A DNA stretch of 64,000 bases from Mitsuaria sp. PDC51 (GTDB taxonomy: Bacteria; Pseudomonadota; Gammaproteobacteria; Burkholderiales; Burkholderiaceae_C). The stretch is from positions 868,001 to 932,000 of the forward strand of contig NZ_FOZE01000001.1 in the NCBI RefSeq assembly GCF_900113225.1. The letters are read 5' to 3'. Below are positions 10,603-19,263 of the stretch, in pieces. A program made the position numbers and the translations under genes. How positions within the stretch are numbered: position 1 is the stretch's first letter; every line of letters starts with the position of its first letter. The notes under the pieces were generated by a model, which saw only the letters and a list, made by a program, of their open reading frames with translations, was not told where the DNA came from and made no database searches.

Positions 10603-12750
10603 TCAATGGCGCGAGCGGCGCACCAGGCTGCCCACGTCCAGGATCAGCGCGACGCGGCCGTCGCCCATGATGGTGGCGCCGGAGACGTCGGTGACCTTGC
10701 GGTAGTTCGCCTCCAGGTTCTTGACCACGACCTGCTGCTGGCCGAGCAGCTCGTCCACCAGCAGCGCGACGCGGCCGCCCTCGGCCTCGACCACGACCAT
10801 GATCGAGCTGACATGCTCGAAGTCGAAGCGCGGCACGTTGAAGACCTGTTCGAGCTCGACGACGGGCATGTACTCGTCGCGGACCTCGACCACGCGGCCG
10901 GAGCCGCCGACGGTCTTGATCGTGTCGGCCTGCACCTGGAAGGACTCGACCACCGAGGACAGCGGCAGGATGTAGACCTCTTCGCCCACGCCCACGCTCA
11001 TGCCGTCCATGATGGCCAGCGTCAGCGGCAGCCGCACCGAGACCTTCATGCCGTAGCCCTCGGCGGAGTCGATCTCCACCGTGCCGCCCAGCGAGGTGAT
11101 GTTCTTCTTCACCACGTCCATGCCGACGCCGCGGCCGGAAACGTCGGTGACCTGGTCCGCGGTCGAGAAGCCCGGCGCGAAGATCAGGCCCCAGACTTCC
11201 TGGTCGGTCATGGAGTCGGGCGCATCGATGCCTTTCTCGCGGGCCTTCCTGATCAGCTTCTCGCGGTTCAGGCCGCGGCCGTCGTCGCGGACCTCGATGA
11301 CGATGGAGCCGCCCTGGTGGGAGGCGACCAGCGTGATCGTGCCCTGCTCGGGCTTGCCCTTGGCCAGGCGATCGGCCGGCGATTCGATGCCGTGGTCGCA
11401 GCTGTTGCGCACCAGGTGGGTCAGCGGGTCGGTGATCTTCTCGACCAGGCCCTTGTCCAGTTCGGTGGCTTCGCCCTGCGTGACCAGCTCGACCTTCTTG
11501 CCCAGCTTGGCCGCCAGGTCGCGCAGCATGCGCGGGAAGCGGTTGAACACCACCGACATCGGGATCATGCGGATCGACATGACCGATTCCTGGAGGTCGC
11601 GCGTGTTGCGCTCCAGGTCGGCCAGGCCGGAAGCCAGCTGCTGGTACAGGCCCGGATCCAGGTTGCGGCTGTTCTGCGCCAGCATGGCCTGGGTGATGAC
11701 GAGCTCGCCCACCAGGTTGATCAGCTGGTCGACCTTCTCGACCGACACGCGCAGCGTGGACTGGTCCGGGCTGGCGCCGCCGCCGGCGCGCGGGGCGACG
11801 TCGGTGCGGGCCGGGGCCGCCGGCTTGGCGGCCGGGACCGGCACGCTGGCCTTGGCGGCCTCGGCCGCCTTCGCCTCGGCGGCGGTGGCCTCGGGCACGC
11901 CCGGGGCGTCGTCGAAGAAGCCGTAGCCGGGGTCCTCGTCCTTCTTGGTCTCCAGCGGCGCGCCGGGCGCGCCTTCATGGAAGCCGAAGCCCTCGGTCAG
12001 CGGCATCAGCTTGACCTGCTCGCGCGAGACGTGGAAGGTGAACAGGTCCAGCAGGTCGTTGTCGGTGCTGCTGGTCAGGACCTTGAACCGGCGCATGCCG
12101 TCGGCCGGGATGCCGCCGTCCAGCGGCTCGATCGTGCCCAGGTCGGTGATTTCCTTGAACAGCTCGACCAGGTTGTCCGCCTGCGCCGTGTTGCTCAGCG
12201 GGCCGACCAGCAGCTCGAGCTGGCGCACGGTGGACTTCAGCGGCGCGGGGGCCGCGGCCGCGGGCGCCGGGGCGGGCGCGGCGACCGGGGCCGGCGCGGC
12301 CGCGGGGGCGCGGGTGCCGTCCAGCGTGCCGCCTTCCACCAGCGTGCGGATGCTGCTGAGCAGGGCCGAGGTGTCCACCGCGTCGGCGCCCGAGCCCTGG
12401 TGACGGGCCAGCTGCGCCTTGAGCGCGTCGCCCGACTGCAGCAGCACGTCCACCATCGGCGAGGTCGGGGCCAGTTCATGACGACGCAGCTTGTCCAGCA
12501 GCGTCTCCATCTGATGCGTCAGCTCGGCCACGTCGTTGAAGCCGAACGTCGCCGCGCCGCCCTTGATCGAGTGGGCGCAGCGGAAGATGGCATTCATCTG
12601 CTCATCGTCCGGGTTCTCGATGTCCAGGTTGAGCAGCAGCTGCTCCATGTTGTCGAGGTTCTCGCCGGCCTCTTCGAAGAAGACCTGGTAGAACTGGCTC
12701 AGGTCGATGCCTGCGCCGAGATTTGCGCCTTCGGAGGTCATATCTCCCAT
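10603..12750 (-). CDS. cheA: Chemotaxis histidine kinase CheA
   Basis: A 715-residue kinase that phosphorylates CheY and CheB in response to receptors. Visible domains in order are the HPt domain with the phosphorylated His60 in AHSIKGG; an Ala/Pro linker; a P2-like segment; a second Ala/Pro-rich linker; the dimerisation domain (VDQLINLVGELVITQ); the ATPase domain with HLVRNSCDHGIE, RDDGRGLN and GRGVGMDVV; and the CheW-like regulatory domain at the C-terminus. A GGAGAG precedes the ATG at 12750. It follows the response regulator gene by 19 bases, so the two are co-transcribed. Together with CheW and the two receptors it forms the signalling array core. Confidence 0.97.
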   Translation of the reverse strand: MGDMTSEGANLGAGIDLSQFYQVFFEEAGENLDNMEQLLLNLDIENPDDEQMNAIFRCAHSIKGGAATFGFNDVAELTHQMETLLDKLRRHELAPTSPMVDVLLQSGDALKAQLARHQGSGADAVDTSALLSSIRTLVEGGTLDGTRAPAAAPAPVAAPAPAPAAAAPAPLKSTVRQLELLVGPLSNTAQADNLVELFKEITDLGTIEPLDGGIPADGMRRFKVLTSSTDNDLLDLFTFHVSREQVKLMPLTEGFGFHEGAPGAPLETKKDEDPGYGFFDDAPGVPEATAAEAKAAEAAKASVPVPAAKPAAPARTDVAPRAGGGASPDQSTLRVSVEKVDQLINLVGELVITQAMLAQNSRNLDPGLYQQLASGLADLERNTRDLQESVMSIRMIPMSVVFNRFPRMLRDLAAKLGKKVELVTQGEATELDKGLVEKITDPLTHLVRNSCDHGIESPADRLAKGKPEQGTITLVASHQGGSIVIEVRDDGRGLNREKLIRKAREKGIDAPDSMTDQEVWGLIFAPGFSTADQVTDVSGRGVGMDVVKKNITSLGGTVEIDSAEGYGMKVSVRLPLTLAIMDGMSVGVGEEVYILPLSSVVESFQVQADTIKTVGGSGRVVEVRDEYMPVVELEQVFNVPRFDFEHVSSIMVVVEAEGGRVALLVDELLGQQQVVVKNLEANYRKVTDVSGATIMGDGRVALILDVGSLVRRSRH

Positions 12751-12769
12751 GAATCTCTCCAGCTCGCCT

Positions 12770-13132
12770 TCAGCGGATCACCTTGCCGATCACCTCGATC
12801 AGCTTGGCCGGGTCGAAAGGCTTGACCAGCCAGCCCGTGGCGCCGGCGGCGCGGCCGGCCTGCTTCATCTGGTCGCTGGACTCGGTGGTCAGGATCAGGA
12901 TCGGCGTGGTCTTGAACTTGGGGTTGTCGCGCAGCTTCTTGGTGAGGCTGATCCCGTCCATCCGGGGCATGTTCTGGTCGGTCAGCACCAGGTCGAAATC
13001 GCGTTGCGACGACTTCTCCCAGGCGTCCTGCCCGTCCACCGCCTCCACGACGTTGAAACCCGCATTCTTGAGGGTGAACGAGACCATCTGGCGCATGGAG
13101 GCCGAATCGTCTACGGCGAGGATCGAGGGCAT
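12770..13132 (-). CDS. CheY-like single-domain response regulator
   Basis: A 120-residue receiver domain with no output domain. It has the acidic pair in AVDDSAS, phospho-acceptor Asp in LVLTDQNMPRMDG, Thr in ILTTES and Lys in VKPF. The start at 13132 (MPSILAVDD) was chosen because a GGAG lies 8 bases upstream; the frame extends 7 codons further without one. It sits directly before cheA, so CheA is the likely phosphodonor. It differs clearly from the second CheY at 48130, which pairs with cheZ, so one of the two may act as a phosphate sink or have another target. That division of labour is inference. Confidence 0.93.
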   Translation of the reverse strand: MPSILAVDDSASMRQMVSFTLKNAGFNVVEAVDGQDAWEKSSQRDFDLVLTDQNMPRMDGISLTKKLRDNPKFKTTPILILTTESSDQMKQAGRAAGATGWLVKPFDPAKLIEVIGKVIR

Positions 13133-13255
13133 TTTTGGTTCTCCGGATGACAAGCGGTTTTCGGGTGGACCTGAAGATTCTTGAGGGCCTTGACGGCGAT
13201 CTGCCGACAGCGGCCGGTGTTTTCGTGACCTAACGGACGGAACGACGGAACATCG

Positions 13256-13714
13256 TCAGAACAACTCGATCGATCCCGCGTCCATCTCGTCCTGCGTGAC
13301 GGGATTGGGACGCAGCGGGGCGGTCTCGACGACGGCCAGGCCGTCCTCGTCCTCCCCGAAGGTGTCGCGGGCCAACTGGTCCGAGCAATTGCGCAGCCGC
13401 TGGCTCGTGTGCGCGATCAGCTGCGTGGACATGTCCTGGAACTGCAGCGCGGTGATCGCACCGGCCAGATGCAGCATCAACTGCTGCAGCGCGTCCTGGT
13501 CTCGCGCGTCGGGCAGGCGCTCGCGCATCTGGTCGACCAGGCCCGACGCGCCGAAGAAATGCGTCGACAGGGCTTCGCAGGCATCGTCCAGCAGACGCTG
13601 CAGGCGCTCCAGGTCGTTGTTGACCGTCATCAAGTGGTCCTGCAGCTCGGCAGCGGCCAGCAGCGGCATCAGTCCGCTGCCTTCCGGCTCGACCGACGTC
13701 TCATCGATATGCAT
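13256..13714 (-). CDS. Small helical chemotaxis-operon protein with a CheZ-like motif
   Basis: A 152-residue acidic, mostly helical protein that opens the che operon. I do not recognise a named family. The segment ALQFQDMSTQLIAHTSQRL resembles the CheZ catalytic region (QDFHDLTGQ in the CheZ of this window), including an adjacent Gln-Asp and a downstream Gln, so a CheY-P phosphatase or CheY-binding role is possible. The start MHIDETS at 13714 has GGAG 6 bases upstream; MTTHQ at 13750 is the alternative. The promoter element at 13851-13890 lies upstream. CheZ-like function is inferred from one motif only. Confidence 0.75.
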   Translation of the reverse strand: MHIDETSVEPEGSGLMPLLAAAELQDHLMTVNNDLERLQRLLDDACEALSTHFFGASGLVDQMRERLPDARDQDALQQLMLHLAGAITALQFQDMSTQLIAHTSQRLRNCSDQLARDTFGEDEDGLAVVETAPLRPNPVTQDEMDAGSIELF

Positions 13715-13850
13715 CTTGGCTCCACATAGGGCGTCCTGGTGCGTCGTCATGTCTGCCCAACTCAAACATGCGCCCGGACTTGTCGGCTGGCAAGAATCTT
13801 CGGCTTTTGCCACGCATCTGTCGACGGGACTAACCGTGCAAAGTAGTCCC

Positions 13851-13890
13851 ATTAGCTTGGATCGACTGGACGCTGACAAATCTCGATAAG
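13851..13890 (-). promoter_or_regulatory. Class II-type flagellar promoter of the che operon
   Basis: Read on the minus strand, CTTATCGA is followed after 26 bases by GCTAAT and then GG. The same arrangement precedes flhB, flhA, fliL and one flagellin gene. GCTAAT would serve as the -10, giving a transcript start near 13844 and a leader of about 130 bases. Assignment to FlhDC control is inference. Confidence 0.5.
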
Positions 13891-13985
13891 GGTAAACCCA
13901 AGACTCTACGGTTTCCAGATCAATAAAACCCAGGGGTCTCCTGCACAGATGAGGGATGCGCGACAAACTTGGCATACTCGCGCCC

Positions 13986-15146
13986 ATGCCGACTCTCCCC
14001 CTGGCCGAGCGCTGTCTGCGCCTGCTGCATATCGAGGATTCCGACCTGGATCACCAACTGATCCTGGCCCAGCTGCAACGGGCTGGATTGCGTTTCGAAA
14101 TCACGCGGCTGGACACGCTGCCCGATATCGAGGTCGCCCTCGACCGGACCTGGGATGCGGTGATTTCCGACTACAACCTGCCGGGGTTTTCGGGGCTCGT
14201 CGTCCTGGACATGATCAAGCAGCGGCAACTGGTGCTCCCGTTCGTGCTGGTGTCTGGCGAGATCGGCGAGGACACGGCCGTCGCGGCGATGCGCACCGGC
14301 GCGTCGGACTACCTGCTCAAGAACAACCTGGCGCGGCTGGCGCCGGCGCTGCTGCATGCGATCGAGTCCTGCGAGGCCCAGCTCGCCCGCCAGGAGGCCG
14401 ACCGCGAACTGCTCAAGTCCAAGCAGCAGCTGCACGAGCTCGCGGGGCACCTGCAGACCAGCGTCGAGATGGAGCGGGCCGCGATCGCGCGCGAAATCCA
14501 CGACGACGTCGGGGGCTCGCTGACGGCGCTCAAGTTCGACCTGGCGTGGATCGCGCGCCACAGCAAGGACGAGGACGTGCAGCAGCGGGTGCAGTCGGCG
14601 CTGGAGACGGTCACCAGCGCCATCGAATCGAGCCAGCGCATCATGCACAACCTGCGTCCCGCGATCCTGGAACAAGGATTGCTGGCAGCGGTGCAGTGGC
14701 TGGCGGCGCGCTTCGAGCGCCGCACCGGCATCGCAACCTCGGTGCGGCACGTGGGTGACCAGTTCCAGTTGCCGGCCGGCGTGCCGCTGGTGGCTTACCG
14801 CTGCGCGCAGGAGGCCTTGACCAACGTGTCCAAGCATGCCGGCGCGACCCGGGTCGAGGTGGAGTTGAGCATGGAGGGCGGCGTGCTGACGCTGGAGATC
14901 AAGGACAACGGCCACGGCATCGCGCCGGGCGACCTGAGCAAGGCCCGCAGCTTCGGCATCCGCGGCCTGCGCGAGCGCGCCGCGACCGTGGGCGGCTGGG
15001 TCGACCTGAGCAGCGGTCTGCATGGCACGGCGCTGATCCTGTCGGTGCCGCTGCGCGGCGTCATCGGCGACTTCGAGTTCGACGAGGACGGCGAGCCGCT
15101 CTCGGTCGGAGCCGGCCATGACCCCTCCTCGTGGGGCGCCCTATGA
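13986..15146 (+). CDS. Soluble REC-HisKA_3 histidine kinase
   Basis: A 386-residue cytoplasmic protein with an N-terminal receiver domain (HIEDSD, Asp in VISDYNLPG, Lys in LLKNN), a coiled-coil segment, a NarX/DesK-type dimerisation domain with the phospho-His in AIAREIHDDVGGS, and a HATPase domain (EALTNVSKHA, IKDNGHGI, GIRGLRERA). There is no transmembrane or ligand domain, so its input is probably phosphorylation of its own receiver. The start at 13986 places the receiver at the N-terminus; an in-frame ATG at 13956 is possible, and neither has a good ribosome binding site. Its stop overlaps the start of the NarL-type partner by ATGA. It is divergent from the che operon. Confidence 0.92.
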   Translation: MPTLPLAERCLRLLHIEDSDLDHQLILAQLQRAGLRFEITRLDTLPDIEVALDRTWDAVISDYNLPGFSGLVVLDMIKQRQLVLPFVLVSGEIGEDTAVAAMRTGASDYLLKNNLARLAPALLHAIESCEAQLARQEADRELLKSKQQLHELAGHLQTSVEMERAAIAREIHDDVGGSLTALKFDLAWIARHSKDEDVQQRVQSALETVTSAIESSQRIMHNLRPAILEQGLLAAVQWLAARFERRTGIATSVRHVGDQFQLPAGVPLVAYRCAQEALTNVSKHAGATRVEVELSMEGGVLTLEIKDNGHGIAPGDLSKARSFGIRGLRERAATVGGWVDLSSGLHGTALILSVPLRGVIGDFEFDEDGEPLSVGAGHDPSSWGAL

Positions 15147-15790
15147 TCAAAGTCATCCTCTGCGACGACCACGCGCTGATCCGCCGCGGCATCCGCGACA
15201 CGCTCTCCGACGCGCCCGACATCGAGGTCGTCGGCGAGGCCGGCGACTACGGCGAGCTGCGCAGCCTGATGCGCAGCCTGCCGGTCGACAAGCAGTGCGA
15301 TGTGCTGGTGCTGGACATCAACATGCCGGGTCGCAGCGGCCTGGACGTCCTGCACGTGCTCAAGGACGAGGGCACGACGACGCGGGTGCTGATCGTGTCG
15401 ATGTATCCCGAGGACCAGTACGCGATCCGCGCACTGCGCGCCGGTGCCTTCGGCTACGTGAACAAGGGCGGCGACCCGCAGCTGCTGGTGCAGGCGGTGC
15501 GCACCGTGGCGCAGGGCCGCAAGTACGTGACGCCGGAGATCGCGCAGATGCTGGTCGAGAGCCTGACGGCGCCGGCGCCGGAGCAGGCCCACCAGAAGCT
15601 GTCGGACCGCGAGCTGCAGACGCTGGTGATGATTGCCTCCGGCAAGCGCCTGTCCGACATCGCCGAGGAGCTGATGCTCAGCCCCAAGACCGTCAGCGTG
15701 TATCGCGCCCGTGTCCTGGAGAAGCTGGCGCTATCCAACAATTCCGAGTTGACCGTCTACGCCATCCGCAACGGACTGGTCGAAAGCTGA
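15143..15790 (+). CDS. NarL/FixJ-type response regulator
   Basis: A 215-residue two-domain transcription factor. The receiver has ILCDDH, the phospho-acceptor Asp in LVLDINMPG and Lys in YVNKGG; the C-terminal LuxR-type helix-turn-helix has LSDRELQTLVMIASG and LSPKTVSVYRARVLEKL. The ATG at 15143 overlaps the kinase stop (ATGA), which indicates translational coupling, and the kinase upstream is the expected phosphodonor. Regulated genes are unknown; the neighbouring che operon and the ABC exporter are candidates only by position. Confidence 0.95.
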   Translation: MIKVILCDDHALIRRGIRDTLSDAPDIEVVGEAGDYGELRSLMRSLPVDKQCDVLVLDINMPGRSGLDVLHVLKDEGTTTRVLIVSMYPEDQYAIRALRAGAFGYVNKGGDPQLLVQAVRTVAQGRKYVTPEIAQMLVESLTAPAPEQAHQKLSDRELQTLVMIASGKRLSDIAEELMLSPKTVSVYRARVLEKLALSNNSELTVYAIRNGLVES

Positions 15791-16037
15791 GCAGTCCCGC
15801 ATTGCTCGCTGTTCCAAAGGGGGAAGTCAGCGAGCCCAAAAGGTGGGCAGGCAGCGAGTGAGAGTGGGGCCGGAATGGGGCTTGGGGGTCCAGGAGGGAT
15901 CCCCCATGCCCCGTGGAGAGCCCGCGCTTGGCGACCCGAAGTCCAAACCAACGCGCCCCGGTCGAAACCGCCCCCTCCCGTTCGTCGTCTTCAGGGGACA
16001 TTCGCGCCTGCCAGCCGCCATTCATCGCAAGCGAGTC

Positions 16038-16065
16038 TTGACGAGGCGGGGGCGCCTCGGAGAAT
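16038..16065 (+). promoter_or_regulatory. Probable sigma-70 promoter of the ABC exporter operon
   Basis: TTGACG at 16038-16043 and GAGAAT at 16060-16065 are separated by 16 bases. Transcription would start near 16072, giving a short leader containing GGGGG at 16085-16089 as the ribosome binding site. It lies in the 300-base gap after the response regulator, where no other gene is seen. Confidence 0.5.
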
Positions 16066-16106
16066 GCGCCCCGGATTGAACACAGGGGGCCGTCATCGAT
16101 ACCGCA

Positions 16107-17327
16107 TTGTTGAAAGAGCTGCGCATCCAGGGCGATGAGCGCGAGGACCATGGCGGCGGGCCGCCGCGGTGGGTCTGGATCCTGGGGGGGGTGCTTGTGG
16201 TGCTGGCGCTGCTGGGCGCGGGCGGCTGGTGGTGGTGGACGCAGTCCCAGGTGCCGGAGGTGCAGACCGCGAACGCGCAGGCGCGCGGCGGCGCGGGCGG
16301 CAACGCGGTGCTCCAGGCTACCGGCTATGTGACCGCGCGGCGCGCGGCCACGGTCTCGACGCAGATCACCGGCACCTTGACCGAGGTGCTGTTCGAGGAG
16401 GGTGACAAGGTCCGCAAGGGCCAGGTGCTGGCCCGGCTCGAGGACCATGCGCTGCGGGCGGCGCTGGACATGGCGCGGGCCAACGTCAAGAGCGCCCAGG
16501 CCAACATCGAGGCGACGCGGGCGCAGCTGGCGCAGGCGCAGTCCGACCTCCGGCGCCAGGACGAGCTGGCCCTGAGCGGCATGACGACCCGGCAACTGGC
16601 CGAGCAGGCCCGCACGGCGGTGACCGCGACCGCGGCGCAGCTGGAGGCGCGGCGCCGCGAGGCCGACGCCGCCTCGGCGCAGGCGGCGCAGGCGCAGGTC
16701 AACTTCGACTACACGGTGGTCAAGGCGCCGTTCTCCGGCGTCATCACCGCCAAGGCGGCGCAGGTCGGCGAGATCGTCTCGCCGCTGTCCGCCGGCGGCG
16801 GCTTCACCCGCACCGGTGTGGGCACCATCGTCGACATGGACTCGCTGGAGGTGGACGTCGACGTCAACGAGGCCTACATCGGCCAGGTCAAGTCCGACAT
16901 GCCCGCCGAGGCGGTGCTGGACGCCTATCCCGACTGGCGCATCCCCGCGCATGTGATCGCGGTGGTGCCGTCGGCCGACCGCGGCAAGGCGACCGTCAAG
17001 GTGCGGGTGGCGCTGGAGCAGAAGGACCAGCGTGTCGTGCCCGACATGGGCGTGCGGGTGTCCTTCCTCGCCGGCAAGGCGCAGGCGCAGGCCGCGCCGC
17101 CGCCGGGTGTGCTGGTGCCGCGGTCCGCGGTCGTGACGCGCGACGGCGCGGACGTGGTGTTCGTCGTCGTCGGCCAGAAGGCCGCGGCGCGCAAGGTCAA
17201 GCAGGGAACGCCGGTGGGCGATCAGGCGGTGGTGCTCGAGGGCCTGAAGGCCGGGGAGCCCCTGGTGCTGAATCCGCCGGAGCAGTTGCAGGACGGTGGC
17301 GCGATCAAGCTGACCGCCGCCAAGTGA
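16107..17327 (+). CDS. Membrane fusion protein of a MacAB/LolD-type exporter
   Basis: A periplasmic adaptor of the HlyD/MacA family, about 406 residues. A short cytoplasmic stretch is followed by one membrane helix (about residues 22-43), a biotinyl-lipoyl-like half (GTLTEVLFEEGDKVRKGQVLARLE), a long coiled-coil hairpin rich in Ala/Gln, the second lipoyl half (VVKAPFSGVITAKAAQVGEIV) and beta-barrel domains. It should bridge the inner-membrane ABC permeases to an outer-membrane channel. The frame has no ATG or GTG start: the TTG at 16107 is too far from the GGGGG at 16085-16089, which better fits a start at ATC 16095 or GTC 16092. The next gene starts 35 bases downstream. Confidence 0.88.
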   Translation: MLKELRIQGDEREDHGGGPPRWVWILGGVLVVLALLGAGGWWWWTQSQVPEVQTANAQARGGAGGNAVLQATGYVTARRAATVSTQITGTLTEVLFEEGDKVRKGQVLARLEDHALRAALDMARANVKSAQANIEATRAQLAQAQSDLRRQDELALSGMTTRQLAEQARTAVTATAAQLEARRREADAASAQAAQAQVNFDYTVVKAPFSGVITAKAAQVGEIVSPLSAGGGFTRTGVGTIVDMDSLEVDVDVNEAYIGQVKSDMPAEAVLDAYPDWRIPAHVIAVVPSADRGKATVKVRVALEQKDQRVVPDMGVRVSFLAGKAQAQAAPPPGVLVPRSAVVTRDGADVVFVVVGQKAAARKVKQGTPVGDQAVVLEGLKAGEPLVLNPPEQLQDGGAIKLTAAK

Positions 17328-17362
17328 ACGAAGTGCATGAACCGTTGAAGCGAGGAGTCACC

Positions 17363-18058
17363 GTGAGCAACCTGATCGAGATCCGTGATCTGTCCAAGGT
17401 CTACACCCGCGGCAAGCAGAAGGTGGAGGTGCTGCACCACATCGACCTGGACGTCGCCCAGGGCGAGTTCCTGGCCTTGATGGGCCCGTCGGGCTCCGGC
17501 AAGACGACGCTGCTGAACCTGATCGGCGGGCTGGACCAGCCCAGCGGCGGCAGCATCGCCATCGGCGGCGAACGCATCGACCAGCTCAGTGCCGCGAAGC
17601 TGTCCAAGTGGCGCGCGGCCAAGGTCGGCTTCGTGTTCCAGTTCTACAACCTGATGCCGACGCTCTCGGCGCAGCGCAACGTCGAGCTGCCGCTGCTGCT
17701 GACCAAGCTGTCGGCCGCGGAGCGCAAGAAGCGCGCCGCGATCGCGCTGGCGCTGGTGGGCCTGTCGGACCGCGCCAGCCACAAGCCGACCGAGCTCTCG
17801 GGCGGTCAGCAGCAGCGCGTGTCGATCGCCCGGGCGATCGTGTCCGACCCGACGCTGCTGGTCTGCGACGAACCGACCGGTGACCTGGACCGCCAGTCCG
17901 CCGAGGACGTGCTGGCGCTGCTGCAGGCGCTCAACCGCGACCACGGCAAGACCATCGTGATGGTCACCCACGACCCGAAGGCCGCCGAGCGCGCGCGCCA
18001 GACGCTGCACCTGGACAAGGGCACGCTGGTCGAGCAGGTCGCCCACGCGGTGGCCTGA
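17363..18058 (+). CDS. ABC transporter ATP-binding protein, LolD/MacB type
   Basis: A 231-residue ATPase powering the exporter. Walker A is GPSGSGKTTLLN, the signature is LSGGQQQRVSIARAI, and Walker B is LLVCDEPTGDLD, with the H-loop in MVTHDP. The GTG start at 17363 has GGAG upstream; the frame is open further 5' but without a binding site. It lies between the adaptor and two FtsX-like permeases, the usual order for peptide, lipoprotein or macrolide-type efflux systems. The substrate cannot be told. Confidence 0.95.
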   Translation: MSNLIEIRDLSKVYTRGKQKVEVLHHIDLDVAQGEFLALMGPSGSGKTTLLNLIGGLDQPSGGSIAIGGERIDQLSAAKLSKWRAAKVGFVFQFYNLMPTLSAQRNVELPLLLTKLSAAERKKRAAIALALVGLSDRASHKPTELSGGQQQRVSIARAIVSDPTLLVCDEPTGDLDRQSAEDVLALLQALNRDHGKTIVMVTHDPKAAERARQTLHLDKGTLVEQVAHAVA

Positions 18059-18091
18059 GCCCGCGCGGCACGGCAACGACAAGGGGTCGTC

Positions 18092-19261
18092 ATGAAATAC
18101 CTTCATCTCATCTGGGCGGCGCTGTTCCGGCGCAAGCTGCGGACGGTGCTGACGCTGGTGTCCATCATCACCGCGTTCCTGCTGTTCGGGCTGCTGGACG
18201 CGGTCCGCACCTCGTTCGACCAGGCCGGCCAGTCGGCCAATGGCGCGTCGCGGCTGCAGACCGGCTCGCGGCTGTCCTTCATCCAGACGCTGCCGATGGC
18301 GCTGACCCAGCGCATCCAGGCGGTGGACGGCGTCAAGATGGTGACCTACGCGAACTGGTTCGGCGGCGCCTACCAGGACCCGCACAACCAGGTCTTCAGT
18401 TTCGCGGTGGCGCCGAACTACCTGGACGCCTATCCGGAGATGGTCGTCACCGACCAGGCGAAGCAGGCCTTCGCCTCGACCCGCATCGGCGCGCTGGTCG
18501 GCGAGGGCCTGGCCAGGCGCTTCAACTGGAAGGTCGGGGACAAGATCCCGCTGCAGTCGACGATCTTTCCGGACCGCAGCGGCAGCAAGAACTGGCAGTT
18601 CGAGATCGTCGGCCTGATCCACGCGGCGGACAAGAAATCCGGCGGCTGGTACGACCAGATGTTCCTGCTGAACTGGAAGTACTTCGACGACACGACCCCC
18701 TACAACCAGGGCGCCGTCGGCTGGTACGTGACGCGGGTGAACGACGCCAACCAGGCGGACCGCGTGGCCAAGGCGATCGATGCGATCTCGGCCAACTCGG
18801 ACCATGAGACGCGCACGCAGACCGAGCAGGCGGCGATGGCCTCGTGGATGAAGCAGGTCGCCGACATCGGGCTGATCGTCAGCTCCATCATGGGCGCGGT
18901 GTTCTTCACGCTGCTGCTGCTGTCGGGCAACACGATGATGCAGGCGGTGCGCGAGCGCACCAGCGAGATCGCGGTGCTCAAGACGATCGGCTTCTCGGGG
19001 CACAGCGTGCTGGCGATGGTGCTGGCGGAGTCCATCCTGCTGCTGGTCATCGGCGGCGTGATCGGACTGGGCCTGGCCAGCGTGCTGGGTCCGATCATCA
19101 GCGCGGGCAGCGGCGGGTCCCTGAACCTGCCGGCGGCCGGCTTGAACAGCTGGGCCATGGGTGTGGGCTTCATGGTGCTGTTCGGGGTGATCGTCGGCGC
19201 GCTGCCGGCGCTCAACGCGATGCGGCTGAACATCACCGACGCGCTGGCGGGGAGGGCCTGA
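18092..19261 (+). CDS. FtsX/MacB-type ABC permease, first subunit
   Basis: A 389-residue inner-membrane permease. An N-terminal membrane helix (about residues 17-37) is followed by a large MacB-type periplasmic domain of about 220 residues and a C-terminal FtsX domain with three membrane helices. Immediately downstream is a second, different permease, so the transporter is probably a heterodimer. It ends 2 bases before the next start, which implies coupled translation. It belongs to the operon of the adaptor and ATPase. Confidence 0.93.
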   Translation: MKYLHLIWAALFRRKLRTVLTLVSIITAFLLFGLLDAVRTSFDQAGQSANGASRLQTGSRLSFIQTLPMALTQRIQAVDGVKMVTYANWFGGAYQDPHNQVFSFAVAPNYLDAYPEMVVTDQAKQAFASTRIGALVGEGLARRFNWKVGDKIPLQSTIFPDRSGSKNWQFEIVGLIHAADKKSGGWYDQMFLLNWKYFDDTTPYNQGAVGWYVTRVNDANQADRVAKAIDAISANSDHETRTQTEQAAMASWMKQVADIGLIVSSIMGAVFFTLLLLSGNTMMQAVRERTSEIAVLKTIGFSGHSVLAMVLAESILLLVIGGVIGLGLASVLGPIISAGSGGSLNLPAAGLNSWAMGVGFMVLFGVIVGALPALNAMRLNITDALAGRA

Positions 19262-19263
19262 AC

